64,000 nt of DNA from Asaia prunellae JCM 25354 (GTDB lineage: Bacteria; Pseudomonadota; Alphaproteobacteria; Acetobacterales; Acetobacteraceae): positions 124,001 to 188,000 of the forward strand of contig NZ_BAJV01000006.1 of NCBI RefSeq assembly GCF_000613885.1. The letters run 5' to 3'. Numbering within the stretch: the stretch's first letter is position 1; each line of letters begins with the position of its first letter. The translations under genes were made by a program, and so were the position numbers. Below, in pieces: positions 1 to 16,296 of the stretch. A model generated the notes under the pieces. It saw only the letters and a list, made by a program, of their open reading frames with translations, searched no databases and was not told the DNA's origin.

Positions 1-819
1 CCTGCCAATTATCTCCAGACGCTCAATGATCTGCAAACCCTGCCCATCGATCGTGGTGATGGCAATCCGACGAACGCCCAGCCTCAGCTTCTGGGCGCCC
101 TTTCGGATATCGAGCAGACAGGCACCCCGGCTGAAGTCGCGCATTACAATATCATGCCGGTCTTTGATATCTACGCTTCCAACGAGAATATCGATCTGGG
201 CACGGTGGCACGTTCAGTGCAGCGTGTAGCCGATTCAATGAAATCGGAACTGCCGCGCGGTTCGCATCTGGTTGTGCGCGGTCAGGCTGTCACAATGACT
301 GACGCCTATTCGCAGCTGATCGTGGGTCTCGCGATGTCGATCACGCTGGTCTATCTGATCATTGTGGTGAATTTTCAGTCATGGCTTGATCCGTTCGTAA
401 TCATCACAGCCTTGCCCGGCGCGTTGGGTGGTATCGCCTGGAGTCTTTTCCTGACCCATACGTCACTCTCCGTACCGGCCCTGACGGGGGCTATCATGTG
501 CATGGGTACGGCGACAGCCAACGCCATTCTGGTTGTTTCCTTTGCCCGGGAGCGTATGGAAATCCACGGTGATGCGCTGAAGGCCGCGCTCGAAGCGGGG
601 TATGAGCGTATCCGCCCCGTGCTGATGACCGCCCTTGCCATGATCATCGGCATGGTGCCGATGTCCATGAGCAATTCCGATAATGCTCCGATCGGCAAGG
701 CCGTAATCGGAGGTCTGATTGTAGCGACTGCAGCGACGCTCCTGTTCGTCCCCTGTGTCTTTGCCATTGTCCATTACAGAAAGCCGCGCGAACGCGGAGA
801 TGAGGGAGCCCACGCATGA
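1..819 (+). CDS. RND efflux pump, inner-membrane subunit (C-terminal part)
   Basis: The reading frame is open from base 1, so the gene starts outside the window; about 272 C-terminal residues are visible. They contain the end of the second periplasmic loop and then the last group of membrane segments. Typical RND sequences are present, including NFQSWLDPFVIITALPGA, GTATANAILVVSFARE and RPVLMTALAMIIGMVPMSM. The protein would be a proton-driven tripartite exporter of drugs or small hydrophobic compounds; the substrate cannot be read from sequence. It shares an ATGA start/stop overlap with the adaptor gene downstream, so the two are translationally coupled. The order pump, adaptor, channel differs from the usual adaptor-first order. 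Confidence 0.9.
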   Translation, partial: PANYLQTLNDLQTLPIDRGDGNPTNAQPQLLGALSDIEQTGTPAEVAHYNIMPVFDIYASNENIDLGTVARSVQRVADSMKSELPRGSHLVVRGQAVTMTDAYSQLIVGLAMSITLVYLIIVVNFQSWLDPFVIITALPGALGGIAWSLFLTHTSLSVPALTGAIMCMGTATANAILVVSFARERMEIHGDALKAALEAGYERIRPVLMTALAMIIGMVPMSMSNSDNAPIGKAVIGGLIVATAATLLFVPCVFAIVHYRKPRERGDEGAHA

Positions 820-2096
820 CCCAGCACCAGAAGCCCGGTGCCGAGCCGAACCGCAAGCGGGGCCGCTTTGTCATCCTTATCGTTTTGGCGATCGCTCTTG
901 TGGTCGCGGCATGGGGGATTATTGAACGCAGGCTGCATTACAGCAGTCTTGAAAAAGAGGCGGATGATAATGCCCGCGCCCGTGTCAGCCTGATTCATCC
1001 ACAGCCCGGCCCGGCCGAACGTCATCTGGATCTGCCTGCCAATCTGGCGGCATGGTATCAGGCGCCGATCTACGCTCAGGTCTCAGGCTATGTGAAAATG
1101 TGGTACAAGGATTACGGCGCGCATGTGAAATCTGGTGATCTTCTGGCTGAAATCAGCACGCCAAGTCTGGATGCCCAGTACGAAGCCGCAAAGGCGAATT
1201 ATAATGTCGTACTGGCCCGCTACAGACTGGCCGTGATCACCGCCAAGCGATGGGCCGATCTGCGTGACACGCAGGCCGTGTCACGTCAGGAAGTCGATGT
1301 GCAGGCTGCCAATGCCGCCGCCCAGAAGGCACAGGTCGATCAGGCGCAGCATGAAGTCGAGCGTTTCGAAGCTCTGGAAAACTTCAAGCGTATTGTGGCG
1401 CCCTTTGATGGCATCGTCACTTCGCGTCTTGTCAACGTGGGCGATTATGTCAATGCGGGCGGTGGTGATCTCAACTCCCGTGGCTCCGCCTCCGAGCTGT
1501 TCACTGTGGCGGACACGCACCGCATGCGTGTTTTCGTTTCCGTACCGCAGGATTATGCGGCTGTTATTTCCGACAAGCTTGCTGCCACGCTGACGCTGCC
1601 GCAATTTCCGGGGCGTGTGTACAAAGCGAGCTTTCTTGCGACTGCGCAGGCTTTCAGCCCTGCCACACGTACTGTGACCACCGAGCTCGAGCTGGGAAAT
1701 GAGGATGGCTCACTCTGGCCTGATTCCTATGCCACGGCTCATTTTACGGCGCCAGGCGAACCGGGAGTGTTGATCGTGCCGGTCAATGCACTGCTCTTTC
1801 GTGCACAGGGAACGCAGCTTGCAACGGTGATCGATAATCGCGTTCATCTGATTGATGTGAAGACCGGCATCAATTACGGCATGACCATCCAGATTCTGGG
1901 CGGTATTTCGGAAAAGGATGAGATCGTAGCAAATCCGACTGCGGATATGCTGGAAGGGGATGAGGTGAAGGTCGTCAGCCCGACGCGTGGTTATAACGAT
2001 GTGACGGCTGCTCCGCGCAAGAACGTCGCTCCTGTACCCAGGCCGTCCCAGCTTGAAGAAGGTGAAAGCAGCAGTGAAAGCGGGGCGCGTCGATGA
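816..2096 (+). CDS. RND efflux periplasmic adaptor (HlyD/MFP family)
   Basis: A 426-residue membrane fusion protein. An N-terminal membrane anchor (about residues 15-36) is followed by the split lipoyl/barrel-sandwich halves: YAQVSGYVKMWYKDYGAHVK near residue 90 and IVAPFDGIVTSRLVNVGDYV near residue 195. These flank an Ala/Gln-rich helical hairpin (about 115-185) that would contact the outer-membrane channel. The C-terminal tail is Ser/Glu-rich and probably disordered. The start overlaps the pump stop (ATGA at 816-819), and the stop overlaps the next start in the same way (2093-2096), so all three genes form one coupled operon. Family assignment is firm; the exported substrate is unknown. Confidence 0.92.
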   Translation: MTQHQKPGAEPNRKRGRFVILIVLAIALVVAAWGIIERRLHYSSLEKEADDNARARVSLIHPQPGPAERHLDLPANLAAWYQAPIYAQVSGYVKMWYKDYGAHVKSGDLLAEISTPSLDAQYEAAKANYNVVLARYRLAVITAKRWADLRDTQAVSRQEVDVQAANAAAQKAQVDQAQHEVERFEALENFKRIVAPFDGIVTSRLVNVGDYVNAGGGDLNSRGSASELFTVADTHRMRVFVSVPQDYAAVISDKLAATLTLPQFPGRVYKASFLATAQAFSPATRTVTTELELGNEDGSLWPDSYATAHFTAPGEPGVLIVPVNALLFRAQGTQLATVIDNRVHLIDVKTGINYGMTIQILGGISEKDEIVANPTADMLEGDEVKVVSPTRGYNDVTAAPRKNVAPVPRPSQLEEGESSSESGARR

Positions 2097-3714
2097 GGTC
2101 AGGAGCAAAGCGCCGTATGTTGCGCGGCAGTGTGGCGAGTGCGGCTCTCTGTCTCTCCCTGCTTTCGGGTTGTGATCTCGCACCGAACTACGAGGCACCC
2201 AAATTCATCTATCCCAACGGGTGGGGCGGTAAGGGTGTTCTTGTTGACGGTAAACCTGCCGATGATGTGCCGAGGGGCAAATGGTGGGAGGTCTTTCACG
2301 ATCCCCAGCTGAACGCGCTTGAAGAGAAGATGCTTGCTTCCAATCCTGATCTTCAGGCCCAGGCAGAAATCTTTACGCAGTCGCGCGATATTGCCAGAGA
2401 GACCCAGGCACAGCTGGCACCGCAACTCAACGGCTCTGCAGGGATGTCGAACAACAAGACATCCCTTACCCGTCTGTGGCGCGGGGCAAACGCGAATTCG
2501 CCTACGACAGAATCAAGTGTCTTCTACAGCGGTGCTGCGACCTGGGAGCCTGATTTCTTCAGTCGTATCCGTAATGCGACCCGTATGCAGAAGAACATGG
2601 CGCAGGCGAGTGCAGCTGATTACGCCAATCTACGTCTTATGCTCGAAGCCGAGCTTGCTTCGAACTATCTGGGTCTTCGGGGACTGGATGCGCAATACGC
2701 GGTCTATGAGGACTCGATCCGCTATTACCAGACCGCGGTAAAGATTACCCGTCTCCGTCAGGCAGGGGCCATTGCGGCCGGGCTCGATGTCTCACGCGCC
2801 GAAAATCAGCTTTTCGCGACCATGGCGGCGCAGAGCAATGTGCGGGCACAGCGCCAGGTCATGGAGCATGCCATTGCTGTCATGGTCAATACGGTGCCGG
2901 GAAGCTTCCATATTGCACCGTCCACAGCGCAGACGCTGCCCTATACGATCCTGCGTATCCCTGCGGGGTTCCCGTCCCAGCTTCTGGAACGGCGTCCGGA
3001 TATAGCTTCTGCGGAGCGCAATCTGGCTGCCAACAGCCGGGCCATCGGCGTGGCGCGGGCTGCTTTCTATCCTGATGTTACGTTCAGTCTGAACGGTGGC
3101 TTCATGAATAATGGCTTCGACCTCGCCAGTCTGGGCAATTCCATGTGGAGCTATGGTGTGCAGGCGGTTGAACCGCTTTTCACGGGTGGCTTGCGTCGCG
3201 CAGCCCTGCAACGCGCATGGTCGCAGTACCGCGAGAGTGCCGATCATTATCGTTCCACAGTTCTTGCCGCATTCCAGGACGTCGAGGATGGTATCTCCCA
3301 GACACGCGCCTATGCTGACCAGCAGAAACAGCAGATGGCTGCTGTTGATGCCGCATTGCGGACCAGCGTATGACCATGGCGCTTTATACGGGTGGTCTGA
3401 CCAATTATCTCGATGTCGTGGTGGCCCAGCAGGCTGCCCTTGTAGCGCGTATTGACGCTGTACAGGCACAAACCATTCAGGTTCAGGCCAGTGTACGCCT
3501 GATAAGGGCTCTGGGCGGTGGATGGGATCGCGCAGCCCTGCCATCGGTGAAAGAGATCAATCCGTTCGGGATCCTGCAGTATGACGGATTGCACCACCCA
3601 CGTCCGGCTGGTGATGTTGATACACGTACCGGGGCCTCGGATCAGGATCTCACGGGTTCGGCGGTTCCGAATCAGGCGATCAAAAGCTTGACAGCTTCAG
3701 GTCAGGGGCGTTAA
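2093..3714 (+). CDS. OprM/NodT-type outer-membrane efflux lipoprotein (frameshifted as sequenced)
   Basis: An outer-membrane factor of the TolC superfamily, completing the tripartite pump. A signal peptide ends in the lipobox LLSGC with the lipidated cysteine at residue 27. The usual two repeats follow, with family sequence such as LLERRPDIASAERNLAANSR and ALYTGGLTNYLDVVVAQQAA. The frame breaks at about 3368: the first frame runs into TGA at 3371-3373 while homology continues in the frame that is minus one base. Restoring one G (AGCG to AGCGG) gives a single 540-residue protein, the normal family length. This is most likely a sequencing deletion. Confidence 0.88.
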
Positions 3715-3817
3715 GGGGCCGCTCCCATTCGGAACGCGGGAGAGGCATGAGCAGTCGAAAGACTGCATGAGTCTCACTGGAACCGCGGTTCGGGCAAACC
3801 ATTGAGGAGTCCCGGAT
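3715..3817 (+). promoter_or_regulatory. Structured leader before rplK-rplA (candidate L1 autogenous site)
   Basis: The 103-base gap holds a perfect 6-bp hairpin with a GAAA tetraloop (3751-3766), enclosed by GAGAG/TCTC complementarity. A 12-bp perfect palindrome GAACCGCGGTTC lies at 3780-3791, just before the GAGGAG ribosome-binding site. In many bacteria L1 represses rplKA by binding an rRNA mimic in this position. Identity as an L1 site is inference; the secondary structure is seen directly. No promoter or terminator separates it clearly from the efflux operon upstream. Confidence 0.5.
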
Positions 3818-4252
3818 ATGGCCAAAAAAGTTGTTGGCTACATCAAGTTGCAGATCCCGGCAGGCAAGGCGAATCCGTCGCCGCCAGTCGGTCCGGCCCT
3901 GGGTCAGCGCGGCCTGAACATCATGCAGTTCTGCAAGGAGTTCAACGCCAAGACGCAGACTCTCGAGCCCGGCATGCCGATCCCGGTCGTTATCACGGCC
4001 TATGCGGATCGTACATTCAGCTTCGTTACCAAGACCCCGCCGAACACCTACTTCCTGCTCAAGGCCGCCAAGGTCTCCAAGGGCAGCCAGACCGTTGGCA
4101 AGTCTGCCGCAGTCGGTTCTGTCACGACCGCGCAGCTGCGCGAAATCGCTGCAGAGAAGTTCAAGGATATGAACGCGAATGACATCGACGGCGCAGTGCG
4201 CATGCTGGCCGGTTCGGCCAAGTCGATGGGTCTGAACGTGGTGGAGGGCTGA
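3818..4252 (+). CDS. rplK: 50S ribosomal protein L11
   Basis: 144 residues, normal length. L11 binds the GTPase-associated centre of 23S rRNA and, with L10-L12, supports EF-G, EF-Tu and RelA action. The N-terminal domain carries the conserved proline-rich stretch [20 protein letters not shown] (about residues 20-39), and the C-terminal rRNA-binding domain ends with [22 protein letters not shown] at 3818 follows GAGGAG with good spacing. Four bases separate it from rplA. The usual upstream partners nusG and secE are absent here. Confidence 0.97.
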   Translation: MAKKVVGYIKLQIPAGKANPSPPVGPALGQRGLNIMQFCKEFNAKTQTLEPGMPIPVVITAYADRTFSFVTKTPPNTYFLLKAAKVSKGSQTVGKSAAVGSVTTAQLREIAAEKFKDMNANDIDGAVRMLAGSAKSMGLNVVEG

Positions 4253-4256
4253 TCCT

Positions 4257-4949
4257 ATGGCCAAGAACAAGAGGCTGAACGCCGCCCGCGCGACAGTAGA
4301 TACCGACAAGCAGTATGACCTCGGCGCAGCTGTGGCTCTCGTAAAGGGCAATGCCAAGGCAAAGTTCGACGAGACCATCGAAATCTCGCTGAACCTCGGC
4401 ATCGATCCGCGTCACGCCGACCAGATGGTCCGTGGTCTGATCTCGCTGCCGAACGGCACGGGCAAGACCCTGCGCGTTGGCGTGTTCGCACGCGGCCCGA
4501 AGGCTGAAGAAGCCAAGGCTGCCGGTGCGGAAGTCGTCGGTGCGGAAGATCTGGCCGAGAAGATCCAGAACGGTGAAATCGAGTTCGATCGCTGCATTGC
4601 GACTCCGGACATGATGGCACTGGTCGGTCGTCTGGGTAAGATCCTCGGCCCGCGTGGTCTGATGCCGAACCCCCGTCTGGGCACCGTGACCATGGACGTC
4701 AAGGGTGCCGTTACGGCAGCCAAGTCCGGTCAGGTTGAGTACCGCGCCGAGAAGGCTGGTATCATCCATGCTGGTATCGGCAAGGCTTCGTTTGGCGAAG
4801 ACAAGCTGGTCGAGAACATCAAGGCCCTGGTCGATGCCGTCCAGAAGGCCCGTCCGACCGGTGCCAAGGGCACCTATCTGAAGAAGGCAGCCCTGTCTTC
4901 CACGATGGGTCCGGGTGTGCGCGTCGACGTGGCGTCGTTCACGGCCTGA
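4257..4949 (+). CDS. rplA: 50S ribosomal protein L1
   Basis: 230 residues. It forms the L1 stalk that moves the deacylated tRNA out of the E site, and in many bacteria it represses its own operon. Conserved signatures include [20 protein letters not shown] near residue 40 and [16 protein letters not shown] near residue 128, the L1 family pattern. It lies four bases after rplK in a bicistronic unit and is followed by a 295-base leader before rplJ. Nothing is unusual in the coding sequence. Confidence 0.97.
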   Translation: MAKNKRLNAARATVDTDKQYDLGAAVALVKGNAKAKFDETIEISLNLGIDPRHADQMVRGLISLPNGTGKTLRVGVFARGPKAEEAKAAGAEVVGAEDLAEKIQNGEIEFDRCIATPDMMALVGRLGKILGPRGLMPNPRLGTVTMDVKGAVTAAKSGQVEYRAEKAGIIHAGIGKASFGEDKLVENIKALVDAVQKARPTGAKGTYLKKAALSSTMGPGVRVDVASFTA

Positions 4950-5244
4950 TTTGAAAGATGACGCCGTGCGGCCTGGCCGTGCGGTGGCGTAGGGGCGGGA
5001 AGTCATTTTCCCGCTTCCGAACCTGTCCGAGACCGGGCGTGCTGTTTCACGAAACAGCCTAAGGGATCTTGAGAGAGATCCGCGAGCGGGAGACGGGGCG
5101 TCAGCAGACAGGGCAGGGCAACCTGTCGGATATGCTGGGTTCCGATTGAATGGACAGGCGAGCGGCGCTCTTCCGTTTCTGGGGGAGTGTCATGGGTAAC
5201 CCGGTCTGGAAGCTCCGGTTTCCGGACTGACGAGGAGAATGGAT
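4950..5244 (+). promoter_or_regulatory. Leader region of rplJ-rplL (candidate L10 leader)
   Basis: A 295-base gap without a gene. Three clear hairpins are seen: GCGGGAA/TTCCCGC at 4995-5014, GCTGTTT/AAACAGC with a CACG loop at 5041-5058, and GGATCT/AGATCC at 5064-5081. L10 complexed with L12 commonly binds such a leader to repress rplJL translation. The first hairpin may also act as an attenuator after rplA. Assignment to the L10-leader class is by position and structure only. Confidence 0.55.
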
Positions 5245-5763
5245 TTGGACCGTCAGGAAAAACGGGCCTTCGTCGAATTCCTCGCCAACGTGTTCAACAG
5301 CACGTCCATGGTTGTCGTGACCGAAAACAAAGGTCTCACGGTAGCTGATGTGACGGAGCTGCGTCGACGCGTTCGTGCGGCGGGTGCGACGTATAAGGTT
5401 GCGAAAAACCGGCTGGCCAGCCTCGCTCTGCATGGGACCCAATTCGACGGTATCCTTCCGCTGCTGAAGGGCCCGACCGCGCTTGCGTGGTCCGAGGACC
5501 CCGTTGCAGTGGCGAAGGCGATCGTCGAGTTCGCCAAGACGAATGACAAGCTTGTGGTGCTCGGTGGCTCCCTTGGTAACCAGACGCTCGATGCGAATGG
5601 TATCAAGGCTCTTGCCGCCCTGCCGTCGCTGGACGAACTGCGTGCGCAGCTGGTGGGTATGATTTCTACCCCCGCTACGCGTATCGCAGGCGTTGTCCAG
5701 GCTCCGGCCGGCCAGCTTGCTCGCGTTTTCGGCGCCTATGCCAAGACCGGCGAAGCAGCCTGA
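5245..5763 (+). CDS. rplJ: 50S ribosomal protein L10
   Basis: 172 residues from the TTG at 5245. L10 anchors the L12 dimers to the ribosome to form the stalk and acts with L12 as a translational repressor of this operon. The start choice rests on two points. The ATG at 5239 lies directly against the GAGGAG ribosome-binding site, whereas the TTG has normal spacing. Starting at the TTG also gives [13 protein letters not shown], which fits L10 N-termini. The C-terminal helix ([20 protein letters not shown] onward) is the L12-binding part. The gene is followed by a small hairpin and then rplL. Confidence 0.93.
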   Translation: MDRQEKRAFVEFLANVFNSTSMVVVTENKGLTVADVTELRRRVRAAGATYKVAKNRLASLALHGTQFDGILPLLKGPTALAWSEDPVAVAKAIVEFAKTNDKLVVLGGSLGNQTLDANGIKALAALPSLDELRAQLVGMISTPATRIAGVVQAPAGQLARVFGAYAKTGEAA

Positions 5764-5780
5764 ATTGTCTTACGCAGCGT

Positions 5781-5798
5781 CGCCCCGCGCTCGGGGCG
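5781..5798 (+). other. Hairpin between rplJ and rplL
   Basis: CGCCCC/GGGGCG forms a six-pair stem in the 78-base gap before rplL. It has no T-run and so is not an intrinsic terminator. It may be an mRNA processing or stability element that lets rplL be made in excess over rplJ; this role is inferred. Confidence 0.4.
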
Positions 5799-5841
5799 TG
5801 TGTTGTGAATCGAAAACCAGTTATACAAAAGGACCATTATC

Positions 5842-6213
5842 ATGGCCGATCTGAACAAAATCGTTGACGAACTGTCCGCTCTGACCGTTCTCGAAGCCGC
5901 TGAACTGTCCAAGCTGCTCGAAGAGAAGTGGGGCGTTTCCGCTGCTGCTCCTGTTGCTGCTGCTGCACCGGCTGCTGCCGCTGCTGCTCCTGCTGAAGAG
6001 CAGACCGAGTTCACCGTGATCCTCGCCGAAGCAGGCGACAAGAAGATCAACGTGATCAAGGAAATCCGTGGCATCACGGGCCTGGGTCTGAAGGAAGCCA
6101 AGGACCTGGTCGAAGGCGCTCCGAAGACCGTCAAGGAAGGCGTTTCCAAGGACGAAGCAGCCAAGATCAAGAAGCTGCTTGAAGACAACGGCGCCAAGGT
6201 CGAAGTCAAGTAA
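5842..6213 (+). CDS. rplL: 50S ribosomal protein L7/L12
   Basis: 123 residues, the multicopy stalk protein that recruits translational GTPases. An N-terminal dimerisation helix (residues 1-32) is followed by an Ala/Pro-rich flexible hinge (about 33-54) and a globular C-terminal domain with the conserved [16 protein letters not shown] segment. The hinge is rich in GCT codons. AAAGGA precedes the ATG with good spacing. A hairpin and a candidate promoter separate it from rpoB. Confidence 0.97.
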   Translation: MADLNKIVDELSALTVLEAAELSKLLEEKWGVSAAAPVAAAAPAAAAAAPAEEQTEFTVILAEAGDKKINVIKEIRGITGLGLKEAKDLVEGAPKTVKEGVSKDEAAKIKKLLEDNGAKVEVK

Positions 6214-6273
6214 TCAAGCCCACAGGCTGTGCCTTGCCCCTGGGCGGGGCCGGTTGTGGACTGAGACAGGTCA

Positions 6274-6301
6274 GGGCGGAAATCCTAAGGGGTTTCCGCC
6301 C
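6274..6301 (+). terminator. Attenuator-like hairpin between rplL and rpoB
   Basis: GGGCGGAAA (6274-6282) pairs perfectly with TTTCCGCCC (6293-6301) around a 10-base loop. The stem is strong but the following bases (GATTTGCC) give only a short T-run, so partial termination is likely. This is the classic place for attenuation that lowers RNA polymerase output relative to L12. Confidence 0.6.
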
Positions 6302-6304
6302 GAT

Positions 6305-6332
6305 TTGCCGTTGCGGACAAACCCTGTATAAG
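6305..6332 (+). promoter_or_regulatory. Candidate promoter for rpoBC
   Basis: TTGCCG (6305-6310) and TATAAG (6327-6332) are separated by 16 bases, a fair sigma-70-type match lying just after the attenuator hairpin and about 120 bases before the rpoB start. It is a prediction from consensus only. Confidence 0.4.
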
Positions 6333-6451
6333 GGCCGGTTGTCACGCAACAACACTATGAATTTACGGTGCCGGTCGTTCCGGTCGCCCGACATGACAGG
6401 ATTCCTGGCGTGTGGACGACCCGAAGGTCTGGTGCGAGAGGGCAGGGATAG

Positions 6452-10627
<4,176 letters not shown>

Positions 10628-10664
10628 TGATTTCTGCCTCTGTCTTTTCTGTGTTTGTTGCTAA

Positions 10665-14964
<4,300 letters not shown>

Positions 14965-15003
14965 GGACGCAGGAGCGTCTGGAAAAACCGGTTTACGTTT
15001 GAG

Positions 15004-15029
15004 ATCGGGCGGGGTAATACCCGCCCGAT
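15004..15029 (+). terminator. Terminator-like hairpin after rpoC
   Basis: ATCGGGCGGG (15004-15013) pairs perfectly with CCCGCCCGAT (15020-15029) around GTAATA. Ten GC-rich pairs are followed by TTC, a weak T-run. It marks the end of the rpoBC unit, probably with some read-through into rpsL. Confidence 0.65.
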
Positions 15030-15090
15030 TTCGTATCCGGCGATTCGAAACGGGACTCGGACGAGAATCGAGCATAACTCTACAGAATGC

Positions 15091-15119
15091 TTGACTTTCG
15101 TTTTGATCAGCCATAGGGT
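15091..15119 (+). promoter_or_regulatory. Candidate promoter of the rpsL (str) operon
   Basis: TTGACT (15091-15096), a 17-base spacer and TAGGGT (15114-15119) lie after the rpoC terminator. The -35 box is strong and the -10 box is poor. It would produce a leader of about 200 bases before rpsL. Confidence 0.45.
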
Positions 15120-15329
15120 CCGCGCCCTCGGCTACCCCCGTCTCGTAAGGCGTCTGAGCCGTTGATTGACAGCATCAAACGCTAACGGTGCCGCCGCCTT
15201 CGGGTGAGGCTCAGGCCGGTAGTGAAAGAGTTAAAGCGGACGACATTCTGTCGTGCGCTGCATTTTGTTGGAAGCGAGCAGATCGGGCCTTGGTCCGGTC
15301 TCGCAGTGAACAAGGATCGGGAAGGGCGT
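15120..15329 (+). other. rpsL leader without a gene
   Basis: The gap between rpoC and the true rpsL start is 365 bases. This last part holds a CGAC/GTCG hairpin around 15240-15252 and a GGAAGGG ribosome-binding site before ATG 15330. The frame that reads into rpsL from about 15188 is open but its first 47 codons resemble no S12 protein; it is an artefact of the deletion at rpsL codon 2. Confidence 0.5.
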
Positions 15330-15700
15330 ATGCGACCATCAACCAGTTGATCGCCAAGGGCCGTGAGCCTGCCGCCAAGCGGAATAAAGTGCCGGCCCTC
15401 CAGGGTTGCCCCCAGAAGCGCGGCGTTTGCACGCGCGTCTATACGGTTACCCCGAAAAAGCCGAACTCGGCCCTGCGTAAGGTGGCAAAGGTGCGCCTGA
15501 CCAACGGGTATGAGGTCGTGAGCTACATCCCCGGTGAAGGCCATAACCTGCAGGAACACAGCGTCGTGCTGATCCGCGGCGGCCGTGTAAAAGATTTGCC
15601 GGGTGTGCGTTATCACATCCTGCGCGGCGTGCTTGACACGCAGGGCATCGCCAAGCGTCGTCAGCGTCGTTCGCTGTATGGCGCGAAGCGTCCGAAGTAA
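15330..15700 (+). CDS. rpsL: 30S ribosomal protein S12 (frameshift at codon 2 as sequenced)
   Basis: S12 shapes the decoding centre and controls accuracy. The expected N-terminus [14 protein letters not shown] is recovered only if one C is restored after ATGC at 15333 (ATGC-GACC to ATGCCGACC). The protein then has exactly 123 residues, the family length. The lysines tied to streptomycin response are unchanged ([12 protein letters not shown] and [13 protein letters not shown]). GGAAGGG precedes the ATG. A longer start near 15188 can be rejected because its extra sequence is unrelated to S12. Confidence 0.94.
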
Positions 15701-15714
15701 GAGGAAATTCAGGC

Positions 15715-16191
15715 ATGAGTCGCCGTCATCGCGCTGTTAAGCGTGAGATCCTTCCCGATCCGAAATTCGGAGATGTCGTCATCACGCGTTTTATGAACGC
15801 TCTGATGTACGACGGTAAAAAGTCCACAGCTGAGGGTATCGTCTATGGTGCGCTGGAATCGGTGCGTCGTCGCGGCGGCGCCACGGCTGACCCGGTCGCC
15901 ATGTTCCATGCGGCCTTGGACAACGTGAAGCCGGCCGTAGAGGTCCGCTCTCGCCGTGTCGGCGGTGCGACCTATCAGGTCCCCGTCGAAGTCCGCACCG
16001 AGCGCCGTCAGGCTCTCGCGATCCGCTGGCTGATCGACGCCTCGCGCAAGCGCGGTGAGAACACGATGCAGGAACGCCTTTCCAACGAGCTGATGGACGC
16101 GATCAACAATCGCGGCTCCGCCGTCAAGAAGCGCGAAGACACGCATCGCATGGCTGAAGCCAACAAGGCATTCAGCCACTATCGTTGGTAA
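15715..16191 (+). CDS. rpsG: 30S ribosomal protein S7
   Basis: 158 residues. S7 nucleates assembly of the 30S head and in enteric bacteria represses the str operon. Conserved sequence includes [20 protein letters not shown] at the N-terminus and [20 protein letters not shown] near residue 83. AGGAAATT precedes the ATG, 14 bases after rpsL. The next gene should be fusA but is tuf. Confidence 0.97.
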   Translation: MSRRHRAVKREILPDPKFGDVVITRFMNALMYDGKKSTAEGIVYGALESVRRRGGATADPVAMFHAALDNVKPAVEVRSRRVGGATYQVPVEVRTERRQALAIRWLIDASRKRGENTMQERLSNELMDAINNRGSAVKKREDTHRMAEANKAFSHYRW

Positions 16192-16214
16192 GCTTTAAAA
16201 GCTGACCTGTATCT

Positions 16215-16278
16215 CCGGGTGCCTCTTTACGGCGCGCCCGGCACGAATTAGCAATCTTCCCCGCCGCTCCTTCGGCGG
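16215..16278 (+). other. Two hairpins in the rpsG-tuf gap (fusA position)
   Basis: CCGGG/CCCGG with inner pairing spans 16215-16241, and CCGCCG/CGGCGG spans 16261-16278, ending just before the tuf ribosome-binding site. The gap holds no remnant of elongation factor G. Role unknown; they could be processing or attenuation elements. Confidence 0.45.
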
Positions 16279-16296
16279 TGGGTTATGGAGAGAATG

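Noticed and set aside
5239-5241. ATG as the rplJ start
   Set aside because: Only one base from the GAGGAG ribosome-binding site; TTG 5245 has normal spacing and the family N-terminus.
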